DNA of 64,000 bases, from NCBI GenBank assembly GCA_002403515.1, contig DHHZ01000127.1, positions 1-64,000 on the forward strand, given 5' to 3'. The position numbers and the translations under genes are program-made. The notes below the pieces were generated by a model. That model searched no databases. It was given only the letters and a program-made list of their open reading frames with translations, and was not told the origin of the DNA. Shown here piece after piece: positions 47,272-56,604 of the stretch (position 1 is the stretch's first letter; each line of letters opens with the position of its first letter). The DNA comes from Legionellales bacterium UBA4759 (GTDB lineage: Bacteria > Pseudomonadota > Gammaproteobacteria > Legionellales > Legionellaceae).

Positions 47272-48960
47272 TTATAAATTTAAATTTTGCAGAGAAGACA
47301 TCTGGCTTTGCTTCTGAAATTGATAGCGATAAAAACTATTTTTCCAAAGCACAGATTCCTTCTTGGCTTTACTGTTGATTTCTTCAAGCAATTTATCTGG
47401 GGTTATCAGATTGAGGTGAAATTCAACAGCTAAAGTCATTGCCATGGCACGCATGCTTTGGGGGTTTTTGGCAACATCTTCTTTTATTTTTTCAAATAAA
47501 GCATGTGATTTGTCAGAAAACTGTTCGCAATCTTTTAAATGTGTATCTGTAGATTGATTAAGTGCAAATAATAGTGTTTTATAAATATCGAAGTAATGTC
47601 TTAAAATACTTTGATAATAGGTTTGTTCGCATGCATCAATAAAGTTGTAGAGTGCCAAATGGTTCAAGGTATCGAGGTAGTAGCTGGCAACAACGGTTCT
47701 TTTGATTTTTTCAGCTTGATGAAAAGATGCTCCAGTTAAAACCGAATGCAAAATAATAGTATTAAACGTATAGAAATTTTTTAATCGCTGGCATAGCAAC
47801 TCATGGATATTGGCAATAAATAAAGGAATACCCACAATAAGCTTTATTAACCAGATGAAATAATTGAATAGCCAAATGAAAGAAAAATCTCCCAATATGG
47901 AGCGGGCATGTTTTCTTAAAACCAATTGGGTGAAAAAACTTGCGCGATAGGGTGTAAATTTGTTTTGATAAAATTCAGATTTAGTTTTTTCATCTTGAAT
48001 GGTCGCTAAGGGACAAAAATTTTCATCAGAGGGTATATTGAGCTCAGCAAAAGATATATGGTAGGTTTTTTTAAGGTTTTTGGATAAAACATAAGCTACT
48101 TTTTGAGATTCAGAATCAAGCATTAAAAATATTTGATGAGCTGATTTTGGATATTGTTCTATATCTTGGAGTGACTCTACAAAAATTAATTCTTCACTGG
48201 GCTTACTAAAAAGAGTTTTATGCCAAAGCTTACCAAGGAAGCTTGGACCGGGCCCAAACACAAATAATAAGCGTTGACTGCATTGTTCAAGAGTATTTTC
48301 GTTATTTTCAAAATATTCACTGGGCAAAGGTTCAATACAACCACCATCCAAATGTTTTTGATCATTTATCCATACCGATTTAAATACACCAGGTATTGCT
48401 GAGGACGCGATACAAGCCTGCGCTACGGAACAGTTTGGAGTTTTTTTAGCATCGTATATGCAAAGCTTGCCAGTATGATTTTCTTGCATCGTAGAGGTGG
48501 TAATGATTTTTTTGAATTTTTTTGGAAAATGGTGATGTAAGATGGCTAAATCATTAAAAGTAATTTCATAATCTGCTTTTTCATGGATTCGGGCTAATAA
48601 ATTAGAAAGGTCGCTTGGTAATTTTGAACATTTTTGGAGATAATTTAAAATATGTTTTTTGAGGTAATCGTTGATAAAGTTTTTGAGGGATTCCAAGCTT
48701 AAAGAAAAGGGAATAAGAGATTGTTTAATGCTTATGATATCTAAAAAATCTTTATCTAGGGTATCGGCTTTTAATTCGTCCAGCTCTGGAGACACAGAAA
48801 ATAATGCAGATGTTATTGAGCCAACAGAGGTACCAGCGAGTGTTTCAACATTATCCCATAATCCATTTGCTGATTTTAAAGCGTAGTACACGCCAGGCAT
48901 TCCAGCGCCACGAGCACCACCACCATTGAATACCAATTCTTTAACAATTTTTTTATGCAT
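47272..48960 (-). CDS. Patatin-like phospholipase, candidate effector
   Basis: A 562-residue protein with an N-terminal patatin domain: oxyanion loop GGGARG (13-18), nucleophile elbow GTSVG with Ser45, and the catalytic-dyad Asp205 in LDGG. All three elements of phospholipase A activity are intact. A hydrophobic stretch at about 365-390 ([23 protein letters not shown]) could insert in membranes. The C-terminal 170 residues are helical and unrecognised, a layout shared with bacterial effector lipases such as VipD or ExoU. No signal peptide is present. An effector role is inference. A weak ribosome binding site precedes ATG 48960. Confidence 0.85.
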   Translation of the reverse strand: MHKKIVKELVFNGGGARGAGMPGVYYALKSANGLWDNVETLAGTSVGSITSALFSVSPELDELKADTLDKDFLDIISIKQSLIPFSLSLESLKNFINDYLKKHILNYLQKCSKLPSDLSNLLARIHEKADYEITFNDLAILHHHFPKKFKKIITTSTMQENHTGKLCIYDAKKTPNCSVAQACIASSAIPGVFKSVWINDQKHLDGGCIEPLPSEYFENNENTLEQCSQRLLFVFGPGPSFLGKLWHKTLFSKPSEELIFVESLQDIEQYPKSAHQIFLMLDSESQKVAYVLSKNLKKTYHISFAELNIPSDENFCPLATIQDEKTKSEFYQNKFTPYRASFFTQLVLRKHARSILGDFSFIWLFNYFIWLIKLIVGIPLFIANIHELLCQRLKNFYTFNTIILHSVLTGASFHQAEKIKRTVVASYYLDTLNHLALYNFIDACEQTYYQSILRHYFDIYKTLLFALNQSTDTHLKDCEQFSDKSHALFEKIKEDVAKNPQSMRAMAMTLAVEFHLNLITPDKLLEEINSKAKKESVLWKNSFYRYQFQKQSQMSSLQNLNL

Positions 48961-48996
48961 AAGCGAAATATGATCTAAAAATGGTTTTCTTGAAAC

Positions 48997-49047
48997 ATTT
49001 TACATCATACATGATTTTTTTACAACAACTGTGTTCTTTAAAAGAAC
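48997..49047 (-). promoter_or_regulatory. Patatin-gene promoter with upstream palindrome
   Basis: Minus strand TTGTAA (bases 49020-49025) and TAAAAT (48997-49002), spacer 17. Upstream of the -35 lies the inverted repeat GTTCTTT-A-AAAGAAC (49033-49047), whose half-sites resemble those at the kdp promoter. The 229-base gap also holds a TATAAT at 49154-49159, the likely -10 of the divergent ketosynthase gene. Confidence 0.5.
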
Positions 49048-49189
49048 TGCTTTTGGTCCTTGAGTTAGAGCTGACTTATATCCTATTTTCTGGTCATAAA
49101 TTTTAAACCCCCTCAATACTTAGTGTTCGTCAAAAAATAATACAAATCTATTCTATAATTGAATTAGGACTTTTTTGAAGCGAGTGAAA

Positions 49190-50341
49190 ATGAACTCAGT
49201 CGTTTTATCCTCTTGGGGAATGATTTATCATCATCTTTCAGATGAACAAATTGTTCATGCAGCATTTCATGATGAAGATCTTTTTTTTCAAAAGGGCTCT
49301 AAAATCTACCCCAATCCTCTGACGCCAAGAGAAAATAAAATGATTGCTTTGCATGCATTGCTTGGAATACTTGCTGTCGAAGAGGCGTGGACGAAAGCAT
49401 GTTTAGGAGAGCAAAGAAATTTATTATTTGGAAGAGGCCCTCGATTCCGTCAAGCTCGAGCTGCTGTTATTGCAGGAACTAACATGGGCTCCCTAGGACA
49501 TATTCCATTCGATAAAACACCTGATTTATATTCATCATCTAAATTCAGGCACAATGCTTTGGCAGCCCCTATTGCCATACGTTTTGGATTAGGGGGTGGG
49601 GATTTTTCACTTTGTGCTTCAAGTGCTACAGGTGGTGAAGCGATTTGGCTTGCTGCCAATCTTATTCAAATGAATTTGATTGATGTTGCGGTGGTGGTTT
49701 GCTCAGAATTAACCAATGATTTTTCAAATGAGTTACTAAAGTTGATGGGTGTAAAATCTGCTTCTGGAACTGAACGCCCCTTGAGTGTGCAACGAGATGG
49801 TATGCGGGCTGTGGAAAGTGCCGTTGCTCTAATTTTAGAATCCGAAGAACATGCAAAACAAAGGAATTTTCAGCCTATGGCCAGATGGCTTTCAGGTAGT
49901 GTTAAAAATGAATGTTATCAATTATTAGCCCCTGATGAATCGATGAACGCTTTAGAGGAGGCTTTTTTGGATACCCTCAAAGCTATCGGTTTAGAATCCT
50001 CTCAAATCGATTGGATTTCTTTGCATGCAACCGGCACAAAAATATGGGATCCTTTAGAGATTGGATTATTCAAGAAATTATTTCCCAAAATTATGCCTCA
50101 TCTATCTGCATTTAAAAGAACGTTTGGACATGGTCGAAGTACAGCTTGTCTCATGGCCTCTGCAATGATTGCTGAGGGTTTGAAAAATAATCAAACACCT
50201 GTTTTACCAGCAGATATAGATCCACTCTTTAAGCTGGACTTATCACTGATTCAGCACAAAAGCCCCAAACTTGCCATGCATTGGTCAGCTGGCATGGGCG
50301 GCACGATGGTTGTGAATCTTTTTCAGTCTCTAACAGATTAA
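49190..50341 (+). CDS. Stand-alone beta-ketoacyl synthase-like protein
   Basis: A 383-residue thiolase-fold condensing enzyme that diverges from FabF and FabB. The catalytic positions seem present: Cys in SLCASSATGGEAI (near residue 147), His in SLHATGTKIWDPLE, and His in FGHGRSTAC. It may elongate or transfer an unusual acyl chain; no ACP, reductase or acyltransferase lies beside it. The frame is open from TTG 49175, which has AGGA close before it; ATG 49190 is taken here but the start is uncertain. Confidence 0.75.
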   Translation: MNSVVLSSWGMIYHHLSDEQIVHAAFHDEDLFFQKGSKIYPNPLTPRENKMIALHALLGILAVEEAWTKACLGEQRNLLFGRGPRFRQARAAVIAGTNMGSLGHIPFDKTPDLYSSSKFRHNALAAPIAIRFGLGGGDFSLCASSATGGEAIWLAANLIQMNLIDVAVVVCSELTNDFSNELLKLMGVKSASGTERPLSVQRDGMRAVESAVALILESEEHAKQRNFQPMARWLSGSVKNECYQLLAPDESMNALEEAFLDTLKAIGLESSQIDWISLHATGTKIWDPLEIGLFKKLFPKIMPHLSAFKRTFGHGRSTACLMASAMIAEGLKNNQTPVLPADIDPLFKLDLSLIQHKSPKLAMHWSAGMGGTMVVNLFQSLTD

Positions 50342-50434
50342 GCGCATGATTATTTGATAAGGTGTTTTGTCTAAAATCTCTAGGCTTGGGAATGACAAAA
50401 ATGAAATAATCTATCAAAAAATCAATTAAATGAT

Positions 50435-50440
50435 TATAAT
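50435..50440 (+). promoter_or_regulatory. Putative -10 element upstream of sdhE
   Basis: TATAAT at 50435-50440, 30 bases before the sdhE start, with only a weak -35 (TATCAA at 50412-50417). Confidence 0.45.
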
Positions 50441-50470
50441 TGGGATTATTTTTAAGAAATCCTAGGCTTT

Positions 50471-50734
50471 ATGAGTAAAAATTTAGAAAAAGCGCGTATT
50501 TTATGGTGTTGTCGACGTGGCATGTTAGAACTGGATTTGTTGTTGGGTCGGTTTATGGAAATCGGTTTTGATAGTCTAGATGATGCTAAAAAAAATACTT
50601 TTAAGAAAATTCTTGAAGAGTCAGATCCTGATTTGTATGCATGGCTTATGGGATATGAACAACCTAAGTCTCAAGAGTTTATTGAATTTATTCATTGGTT
50701 CAGAACGCATTATTGTCATGTGAAACCACAATGA
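50471..50734 (+). CDS. sdhE: Succinate dehydrogenase flavinylation factor SdhE
   Basis: An 87-residue SdhE (YgfY/CptB) protein that promotes covalent attachment of FAD to succinate dehydrogenase. The conserved RRGMLELDLLLGRF motif (about residues 16-29) contains the RGxxE signature needed for flavinylation, and LYAWLMGYEQP is the second conserved segment. It is translationally coupled to the TTL-like gene by an ATGA overlap. No sdh genes are nearby. Confidence 0.9.
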   Translation: MSKNLEKARILWCCRRGMLELDLLLGRFMEIGFDSLDDAKKNTFKKILEESDPDLYAWLMGYEQPKSQEFIEFIHWFRTHYCHVKPQ

Positions 50735-51666
50735 CAAACAATACCTTTTGTTTTTCAACATCATCGCCTACAGCCATTCTGCTGGGGCGAGAGTTAAAAA
50801 AAAACAATTGGAAACCAAGCCTCAATGGATGTTTGAATGATGCAATTTTTGATATTCCTGATGAATTATCGAATACACTCGAATTTAAGCATTGTTTGGC
50901 CGAATTCTTGCAAAAAAAAGATTTGAATCTTGCGCCCCAAACTTTTTATATTGATGATGATAATTACCCTCAAGTGATTGATAAGCTTTCAGAGGGGGTA
51001 TGGATTTTAAAACCATCCATGCTCAATAATGGCCAGCATATCAAGTTATTTTATAATAAAGCAGACATTTATCGACATTATCAATTGTCTAATCGCATGG
51101 GCGGGCCACATGTGATTCAGGCATATATTCATCCACCTCATTTGTTAAAAGGTCCTCAAGCAGGGCATAAATACAGTATTCGAATGTTTGTGGTTATGAT
51201 TTTTCCTTACGCGGTTTTTTTATATCCGCACGGTTATTTCAATATTTCTTTAACCCCTTATGATATTTCTCAACAACAAACTTTGTTGGGGCATTTAACC
51301 AACGAACATTTGACCCATGATACACGCAACGTTATTCAAATTCCCTCATACCAATATGAGATATTTCTTAATTTTTTTCCAAAAATTCAAGCATTATTGA
51401 GAGATTTTTTTAGTCAATATGCCAGCATCGTTGATAAAAATATTCAACAGAAAATCGCATTTTTAGGAGTGGATTTTATGTTGGATGCCAATGAAAATCT
51501 TTTTCTTTTGGAAATGAATCATGGGCCATGTTTTCCTACCGATGATTCGCATCCACTTCAAGAAAAGTTATATCAAGGATTTTGGCAGGCCTGTGTGCAA
51601 GAGATGATTCCAAAGATTTTAAATCCTTGGGATAACAATTTAAAACTCTTTCATCAATTGTGTTAA
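50731..51666 (+). CDS. Tubulin-tyrosine-ligase-like ATP-grasp protein
   Basis: A 311-residue protein with the TTL family pattern. WILKPSMLNNGQHIKL (from Trp91, ATP-binding Lys94) is followed by HVIQAYIHPPHLLKGPQAGH and KYSIRMFVVM, the equivalent of the TTL QKYI...KFDIR segment. GVDFMLDANENLFLLEMNHGP carries the Mg2+-ligating Glu261 and Asn263. TTL proteins ligate amino acids (Tyr, Glu, Gly) to protein side chains or termini, mostly in eukaryotes; bacterial members exist but substrates are unclear. It overlaps sdhE and precedes a methyltransferase gene. Whether it acts on a host or bacterial target cannot be told. Confidence 0.82.
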   Translation: MTNNTFCFSTSSPTAILLGRELKKNNWKPSLNGCLNDAIFDIPDELSNTLEFKHCLAEFLQKKDLNLAPQTFYIDDDNYPQVIDKLSEGVWILKPSMLNNGQHIKLFYNKADIYRHYQLSNRMGGPHVIQAYIHPPHLLKGPQAGHKYSIRMFVVMIFPYAVFLYPHGYFNISLTPYDISQQQTLLGHLTNEHLTHDTRNVIQIPSYQYEIFLNFFPKIQALLRDFFSQYASIVDKNIQQKIAFLGVDFMLDANENLFLLEMNHGPCFPTDDSHPLQEKLYQGFWQACVQEMIPKILNPWDNNLKLFHQLC

Positions 51667-51707
51667 TTTGTGTATACTTAAGTGTTTAAAAAATTGGGGG
51701 AAAGGGA

Positions 51708-52400
51708 ATGCGTAAGTGGGTTTTGTGGGGGCACCAATTCGCCGAATATCAGGACATGTTTGATTTACCCCAGCAACCAAATGAAAAAAAAATTTTAGAA
51801 TTGGCTTGTGGTCCTACTTTAGTCAATCATGAATTGACGCAAAAGAATTATCATGTTGTCAGCTGCGATCCATGGTTTGATGCTGATAAAGCTAAAATGC
51901 AAGAACGATTTTCTGAGAATTTTGATGCACAAGTTCAAAATATTCATCATCATCCAGAACGATTTGATTTAAAAAAATATGGTGGAGTTGAGCACTTAAT
52001 TACTCATCGTCACCATAATATGGATATATTTTTTGATGATTTTCAAGAAGGTTATCAGGAAAAACGTTATCAAAAACTCAATTCATTGGAACATCTGAAT
52101 TTTGACAATTCAAGTTTTGATTTGGTACTTTGTGCAAATTATTTGTTTACAGACTTGTATGAACAAGATGTTGATTTTCACGTGAATTTTATCCAAGAAA
52201 TGGTACGCGTTGCACATGATGTAAGAATTTATCCTTTGACCAATTATAAGGCTAAACCCTCTCAGATTTTAGGACCTGTGCTTTTGGCTCTCCAACAACA
52301 AGGATTTCAAGTCATTATTCAAGAGGTGCCATTTCGTTTTGTACCTGAAAGTAAAGCGATGCTTAGAATTCAGTCAGGTCGTTGTGATTTAAGCTTTTAG
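51708..52400 (+). CDS. SAM-dependent methyltransferase-like protein
   Basis: A 230-residue class I methyltransferase-fold protein. Motif I ILELACGPT (about residues 28-36) and the following acidic strand (VVSCDPWF) indicate SAM binding; FDLVLCANYLF is motif IV. The middle region, including HHHPERFDLKKYGGVEH, is unlike common families, so the substrate is not known. It has its own GGGAAAGGGA ribosome binding site 41 bases after the TTL-like gene and lies 11 bases before the unrecognised large gene. Confidence 0.8.
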   Translation: MRKWVLWGHQFAEYQDMFDLPQQPNEKKILELACGPTLVNHELTQKNYHVVSCDPWFDADKAKMQERFSENFDAQVQNIHHHPERFDLKKYGGVEHLITHRHHNMDIFFDDFQEGYQEKRYQKLNSLEHLNFDNSSFDLVLCANYLFTDLYEQDVDFHVNFIQEMVRVAHDVRIYPLTNYKAKPSQILGPVLLALQQQGFQVIIQEVPFRFVPESKAMLRIQSGRCDLSF

Positions 52401-52411
52401 AAAGGATAGAC

Positions 52412-53848
52412 ATGCCTGTTTTTCAACAAACTATTTATTTAAAGCAGCTGATTGATGAGGCGATAGAGTCAAAATCTCATCCGTATCATTTGAAAGTTGC
52501 AGTTTTGCATTCTTTAGAGTCACAGTTTGGTTTATTTCAATTGCGAAATATTCTAAACAGTGCTCGAAATGACCATTTGGTCGCGGCATTAAGAAATTTT
52601 TTGAAAACCCGTTGGAACTATCTTAAAAATACAGATATGCAGTATTGCCAGGATTTTGAGAGTCCATTAAATCATGTTTGTATCAAAATCGCCGAGATTT
52701 TGCATAATTTATGTGGGGGTGCAAGTTTAGGTTATTTAATGCCCAGTTTAAAACAAGTGACGGCTGATAACTATATATCCTCTTCATATACCGAAGAATC
52801 TTTGAATATGCGATTTTTGGTGTTGAATGATGAGGCTAACAGAATTATACATATCGAAGATGTCTTGGATTTTGCGATTCTTGACGGTAAGTTAAAACAC
52901 AATTCAACTTTTGCTAGGGCTGAACGTGAGCTTAGTCTTACTGAATCTCATCGAGTGCTGTCGCGTCATGAAACGGTTGATTTTTTCTTTAGCGCTATTT
53001 CTGATAAAGTCCATCACCAATTGCATGGCGAAACGTTAGGAGCATATTTACAGCGTTTAATTAATGGGTTGACTCTTGGAAATGTTGATCATGAAGGTAC
53101 TGAGTTTAACGCAGCTCCTCAGGCCAATATTGCCATCGCTGAATTTGCCATATTTTTAGATACGCTTGATAAAAAAACTTACCGTGCTTTCATGAATATG
53201 AGTACTTTATATGAATCCTTATCAAGCACTAGAGAAGAAACTTATTCTATTCATGATTGTTGGGAGCGTTTAATTCATAAAACCTTGCCTGATGCCAGTG
53301 TTGGAACTTACTGTATTAAAATGATAGGTCATGAATTAGAAAACATTTTGGAAGAAAATCCAGAAATGTATCAAATGACTGCATTCCAAGATACTGGAAT
53401 TATAAGCCTAGATACTTTAATTGAACGCACCGAACAAGCTAAAAATGCCATGCTTGAGGCTTTCCAAAACCCTATTCCAAGACATCTTTGTTATGGCGCA
53501 GAGCATGAGCAAGCGACTATTGATTTTCTAGCCGAAAAGATTGCTAAAAACCCTCAATTTATGCTTGATAAACAAAGTATTTGTTTCTTTGTAGAAACTT
53601 TGTATGAAAATCTGGGCCAAGATAATACGTATTTAATCGAAAATTGTCGGAAAATTCTAACACATGTTCATCAAGTCTATTCCAGTAATCTTAAAAGACA
53701 ATCAATGGAAATGATGTCAGCACCTGTACGCGATTTGTTTAACCAATTGTCACCACGACAAACCTTAAGTTCCGGTGGTTCATTATTTATGCCAAGAAAA
53801 AAATTGCGTGTGGATAATGCCATAGAAGTTAATCAGCAAGCCATTTAA
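52412..53848 (+). CDS. Unrecognised 478-residue protein
   Basis: No known domain was recognised. The protein is soluble-looking, mostly helical by composition, without signal peptide or membrane segments. It contains a repeated-helix pattern (FQLRNILNSARNDHLVAALRNFLKTRW; KIAEILHNLCGGASLGYLM) and a cysteine-containing middle section. The C-terminus is basic (RKKLRV) followed by DNAIEVNQQAI. Good ribosome binding site (AAAGGA) before ATG 52412. It follows the methyltransferase closely and may be co-transcribed with it. Size, solubility and lack of homology are compatible with a secreted effector, but nothing in the sequence proves it. Confidence 0.8.
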   Translation: MPVFQQTIYLKQLIDEAIESKSHPYHLKVAVLHSLESQFGLFQLRNILNSARNDHLVAALRNFLKTRWNYLKNTDMQYCQDFESPLNHVCIKIAEILHNLCGGASLGYLMPSLKQVTADNYISSSYTEESLNMRFLVLNDEANRIIHIEDVLDFAILDGKLKHNSTFARAERELSLTESHRVLSRHETVDFFFSAISDKVHHQLHGETLGAYLQRLINGLTLGNVDHEGTEFNAAPQANIAIAEFAIFLDTLDKKTYRAFMNMSTLYESLSSTREETYSIHDCWERLIHKTLPDASVGTYCIKMIGHELENILEENPEMYQMTAFQDTGIISLDTLIERTEQAKNAMLEAFQNPIPRHLCYGAEHEQATIDFLAEKIAKNPQFMLDKQSICFFVETLYENLGQDNTYLIENCRKILTHVHQVYSSNLKRQSMEMMSAPVRDLFNQLSPRQTLSSGGSLFMPRKKLRVDNAIEVNQQAI

Positions 53849-53861
53849 TGACTTGCTGATT
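53831..53861 (+). terminator. Hairpin at the end of the 478-residue gene
   Basis: Arms AATCAGCAAG and CTTGCTGATT around the stop codon; no T-tract, so termination is only likely. Confidence 0.55.
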
Positions 53862-53885
53862 GAAAGTGACATTCATAACTTACAT

Positions 53886-54068
53886 TTAAGAAACTTTTGC
53901 AGGGTGATATTCTCCAGACCCATCACATCCAACCTTATTTTTGCAAAGATGATGATGTTTAATATGCTTCCATTTCTTGGCATGGCTTGTTGTAGTGGCA
54001 TCATAGAAAGCAGCAAAAGTATTAAATGCAAATAATGATAAAATAATTGTGCATAATAGTTTTTTCAT
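53886..54068 (-). CDS. Small exported His/Lys-rich peptide
   Basis: A 60-residue product with a convincing signal peptide (KKLLCTIILSLFAFNTFA, cleavage after Ala19) and a short mature part of about 40 residues. That part is rich in His and Lys (KKWKHIKHHH) and holds two Cys (LCKNKVGC). An ideal AGGAGG ribosome binding site precedes ATG 54068. No family was recognised. Metal binding or membrane-active behaviour is possible from composition alone; neither is shown. Confidence 0.75.
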   Translation of the reverse strand: MKKLLCTIILSLFAFNTFAAFYDATTTSHAKKWKHIKHHHLCKNKVGCDGSGEYHPAKVS

Positions 54069-54099
54069 GGATCCCTCCTAAATAATGTATCCATCTTTA

Positions 54100-54678
54100 T
54101 TATAGACTAATTTTCAAACAATCAATTATTTTTTTTGTCAAATTAAGTGGTAGTCCCATGACACTGAAATAACAACCATCAATTTTTTGAATAAATTGTC
54201 CAAAATAGCTCTGTATCCCATAAGCACCTGCTTTATCTTGGTACTGATTAAGATTCAGATAATTTTCTATATTTTGGTGAGATAGTTTATCAATAAATAC
54301 TGTTGTAAATTGGGTTTGAATGTCTTCAAAATCTTTGAATTTAATACCAACACTGGTCAATACTTCATGTGCTTGATTAGAATAGCTTTTTAGCATTTGA
54401 TATGCATCTAATCTATCTTTGGGTTTGCCATAGATTCTATTGTGCATCACCACTTCAGTATCGGCACAAAGCACAGGACGAATAGGAAGATGATTTTCAA
54501 GCATATATTGCCAAGCTGCCAATAATTTTTCGTGGGTTATGCGTTGAGAATATTCCAATGGCGATTCTGGGGGTTGGTATTCTTCTGGAATATCAATGTC
54601 TAGGACTTCAAATTCAATATCCATTTGTTTTAAAAGTTCCTGACGTCTGGGGCTTTTGGAGGCGAGATAAATCATCAT
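54100..54678 (-). CDS. maf: Maf-family nucleotide pyrophosphatase
   Basis: A 192-residue Maf protein, which hydrolyses non-canonical or modified nucleoside triphosphates. The motifs are in place: N-terminal LASKSPRRQELL, CADTEVV with the catalytic Asp, GKPKD, and DKAGAYGIQ. The C-terminal FSVMGLPL has the usual form. Two ATGs are adjacent at the start. A small exported peptide gene lies downstream on the same strand, 31 bases away. Confidence 0.93.
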   Translation of the reverse strand: MMIYLASKSPRRQELLKQMDIEFEVLDIDIPEEYQPPESPLEYSQRITHEKLLAAWQYMLENHLPIRPVLCADTEVVMHNRIYGKPKDRLDAYQMLKSYSNQAHEVLTSVGIKFKDFEDIQTQFTTVFIDKLSHQNIENYLNLNQYQDKAGAYGIQSYFGQFIQKIDGCYFSVMGLPLNLTKKIIDCLKISL

Positions 54679-54817
54679 GATAAGAATTTTGAAATATGAA
54701 ATTAGAAATTTTAAACTATACTGCCTATGAGTTAAAGGAAGTTTATATTTTTAAATTTCGTAATTTTGAGATAGTTCATCTATTTGGTGCAAAGTTTAGG
54801 TGATTCAGAAAAGCTTA

Positions 54818-56467
54818 TTATGGGGGGGTTAGATAAATGATTTTATCAGTAATTTTTTTGATAAAATCTATGCGATGATCAATGATGATAATAATTTTTT
54901 CATCAGAAATTGTTTTTAAAATTTTGTGAAAATCCTCTATAAAACGAGCATCTAGGTGATTGCAGGGCTCATCAAAAAGTAGTATTTCAGAGTTTGAGTA
55001 AAGCGATCTGGCTAGAGCGATGCGTTGAATTTCACCACCAGATAGCATAACATTTTTTTCATTTAAAACGGTATTCATTGCCTCAGGTAGACTATCAATA
55101 AATGCTTGTAAACCGACTAAGGTAATAATCTCGTCGAGTTTTTTAAAATTAATTTCATGATGTCTTAATGTTAAATTAAAAATGAGGGTGTCATTAAAAA
55201 TATGACTGTTTTGAGGCATTAGTGAAATTTTTTTTCGCCAAGATTTTTCATTAAATTGATATATACTTTTTTTATTAACCAATATATTGCCTTCAAGTGG
55301 TGAATTAAAGCCAAGTAAAAGTTTTAATATCGTTGTTTTGCCAGAACCATTTTTACCAACAATGCCTAGAATATCGCCTCTTTTAATTTGAAGGGATAAA
55401 TTCTTAAAAAGATAATTTGTCTGGGTCAGGTATTTAAAAGAAATTTTTTCTAAATGAATATCATTAATTTTTTCTTTAAGATTATTTTTTCCAAAAATAG
55501 TTAATTCATTTTTTTTGCAATGATTGATGATAGGCGTAAGTCGCTGGAAGAGAGTTTTAATCGTTTTAAAATTAATAACATACTCTCCTAAGTGACTGAT
55601 AGGTTCAGCGATGATTTCTGCATACATCAAAAAAACAATTAATAATGATGCTGACATTTGACCTTTTAAAATAAAGTATGCACCACACCAAATCACAGTG
55701 ACAACGCCAAGTAGCTCGGCGACATAATTAAGAGGTAATATTTTTGCTTCTATATTAAGAAGCTTTTTTTTGTTAAGCATATAATTATCTGTAAGTTTAT
55801 TCAGAGTACGAGTTACTTTTTTTTCAAGACCAAAAATTTTAATAATTTGTAAACCTAAGAACATATCTTGCAGTTTAGATGATAAAGATATTAGATTATT
55901 TTGACTTAATTTATTTTTTTCTATCAATGGGTTACCTAGATATTGACTAAGGATAATCGATAAAACGCAGTAAGATAAAAAGATAAGAAATATGAGTTTA
56001 TTTGTTTGATACAAAAAACTTAATATTAAAATAAAAATAAATAAATGTATTAAGAAAAATTTAAAAAATTCAAATAATTTTACCTCTAGGAGAGAGAGGT
56101 CTTGGATAATATGATGCAAAACTTTAGATTTATTCAAGTGAGAAGATAAACTGATATTTTCAAAAATTATATTTTGATAAAAATATTTTCTTAATTTTGT
56201 TGTGATTTCTTGAATAAGATATCCAATATTTTTCATGCACAAATAAAAGACATAATAAGTGCTGGAGAGCAGTAATAATAGCTTAAATCCCAATTGATTA
56301 ATTTTACTGATGTTTTGTCCAGTTAGAGCAATATCAATAACTTGCTGAAGCACCAAGGGAATATTCACACAAAATAATGATAAAATTATACTCAATAAAA
56401 CATACAAGCAAATACGAAGTTTTTCATCCGCTAGACAAATTTGATATAAAAATCGAAAAATATTCAT
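54818..56467 (-). CDS. ABC exporter (fused membrane and ATPase domains)
   Basis: A 549-residue half-transporter with about six membrane segments (to about residue 300) and a C-terminal ATPase. The ATPase has Walker A GKNGSGKTT, signature LSGGEIQRIALARS, Walker B ILLFDEP and H-loop IDHR. The Q-loop reads LMPQNS. Such half-transporters work as homodimers exporting lipids, peptides or secondary metabolites. It stands divergent to the NRPS gene, 137 bases away, so it is the likely exporter of that peptide product. The gene is markedly more AT-rich than its surroundings. A G7 tract at 54822-54828 lies at its very 3' end. Confidence 0.9.
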   Translation of the reverse strand: MNIFRFLYQICLADEKLRICLYVLLSIILSLFCVNIPLVLQQVIDIALTGQNISKINQLGFKLLLLLSSTYYVFYLCMKNIGYLIQEITTKLRKYFYQNIIFENISLSSHLNKSKVLHHIIQDLSLLEVKLFEFFKFFLIHLFIFILILSFLYQTNKLIFLIFLSYCVLSIILSQYLGNPLIEKNKLSQNNLISLSSKLQDMFLGLQIIKIFGLEKKVTRTLNKLTDNYMLNKKKLLNIEAKILPLNYVAELLGVVTVIWCGAYFILKGQMSASLLIVFLMYAEIIAEPISHLGEYVINFKTIKTLFQRLTPIINHCKKNELTIFGKNNLKEKINDIHLEKISFKYLTQTNYLFKNLSLQIKRGDILGIVGKNGSGKTTILKLLLGFNSPLEGNILVNKKSIYQFNEKSWRKKISLMPQNSHIFNDTLIFNLTLRHHEINFKKLDEIITLVGLQAFIDSLPEAMNTVLNEKNVMLSGGEIQRIALARSLYSNSEILLFDEPCNHLDARFIEDFHKILKTISDEKIIIIIDHRIDFIKKITDKIIYLTPP

Positions 56468-56604
56468 GCTGATGTCTTTGGTTAAATTTCGTATAAGATT
56501 TTTTAAATCTAAATAAATTATAGTTGGTAATTTAGAAAATAATGTGGATGAAAAGGACTTTTTTTATTAATCTAAATTAAAAGGATTTTTTTAAGAATTT
56601 TCAA

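Noticed and set aside
54822..54828. G7 tract at the end of the ABC exporter as a phase-variation switch.
   Set aside because: It lies in the last codons, so a slip would change only the final residues; seven bases is also short.
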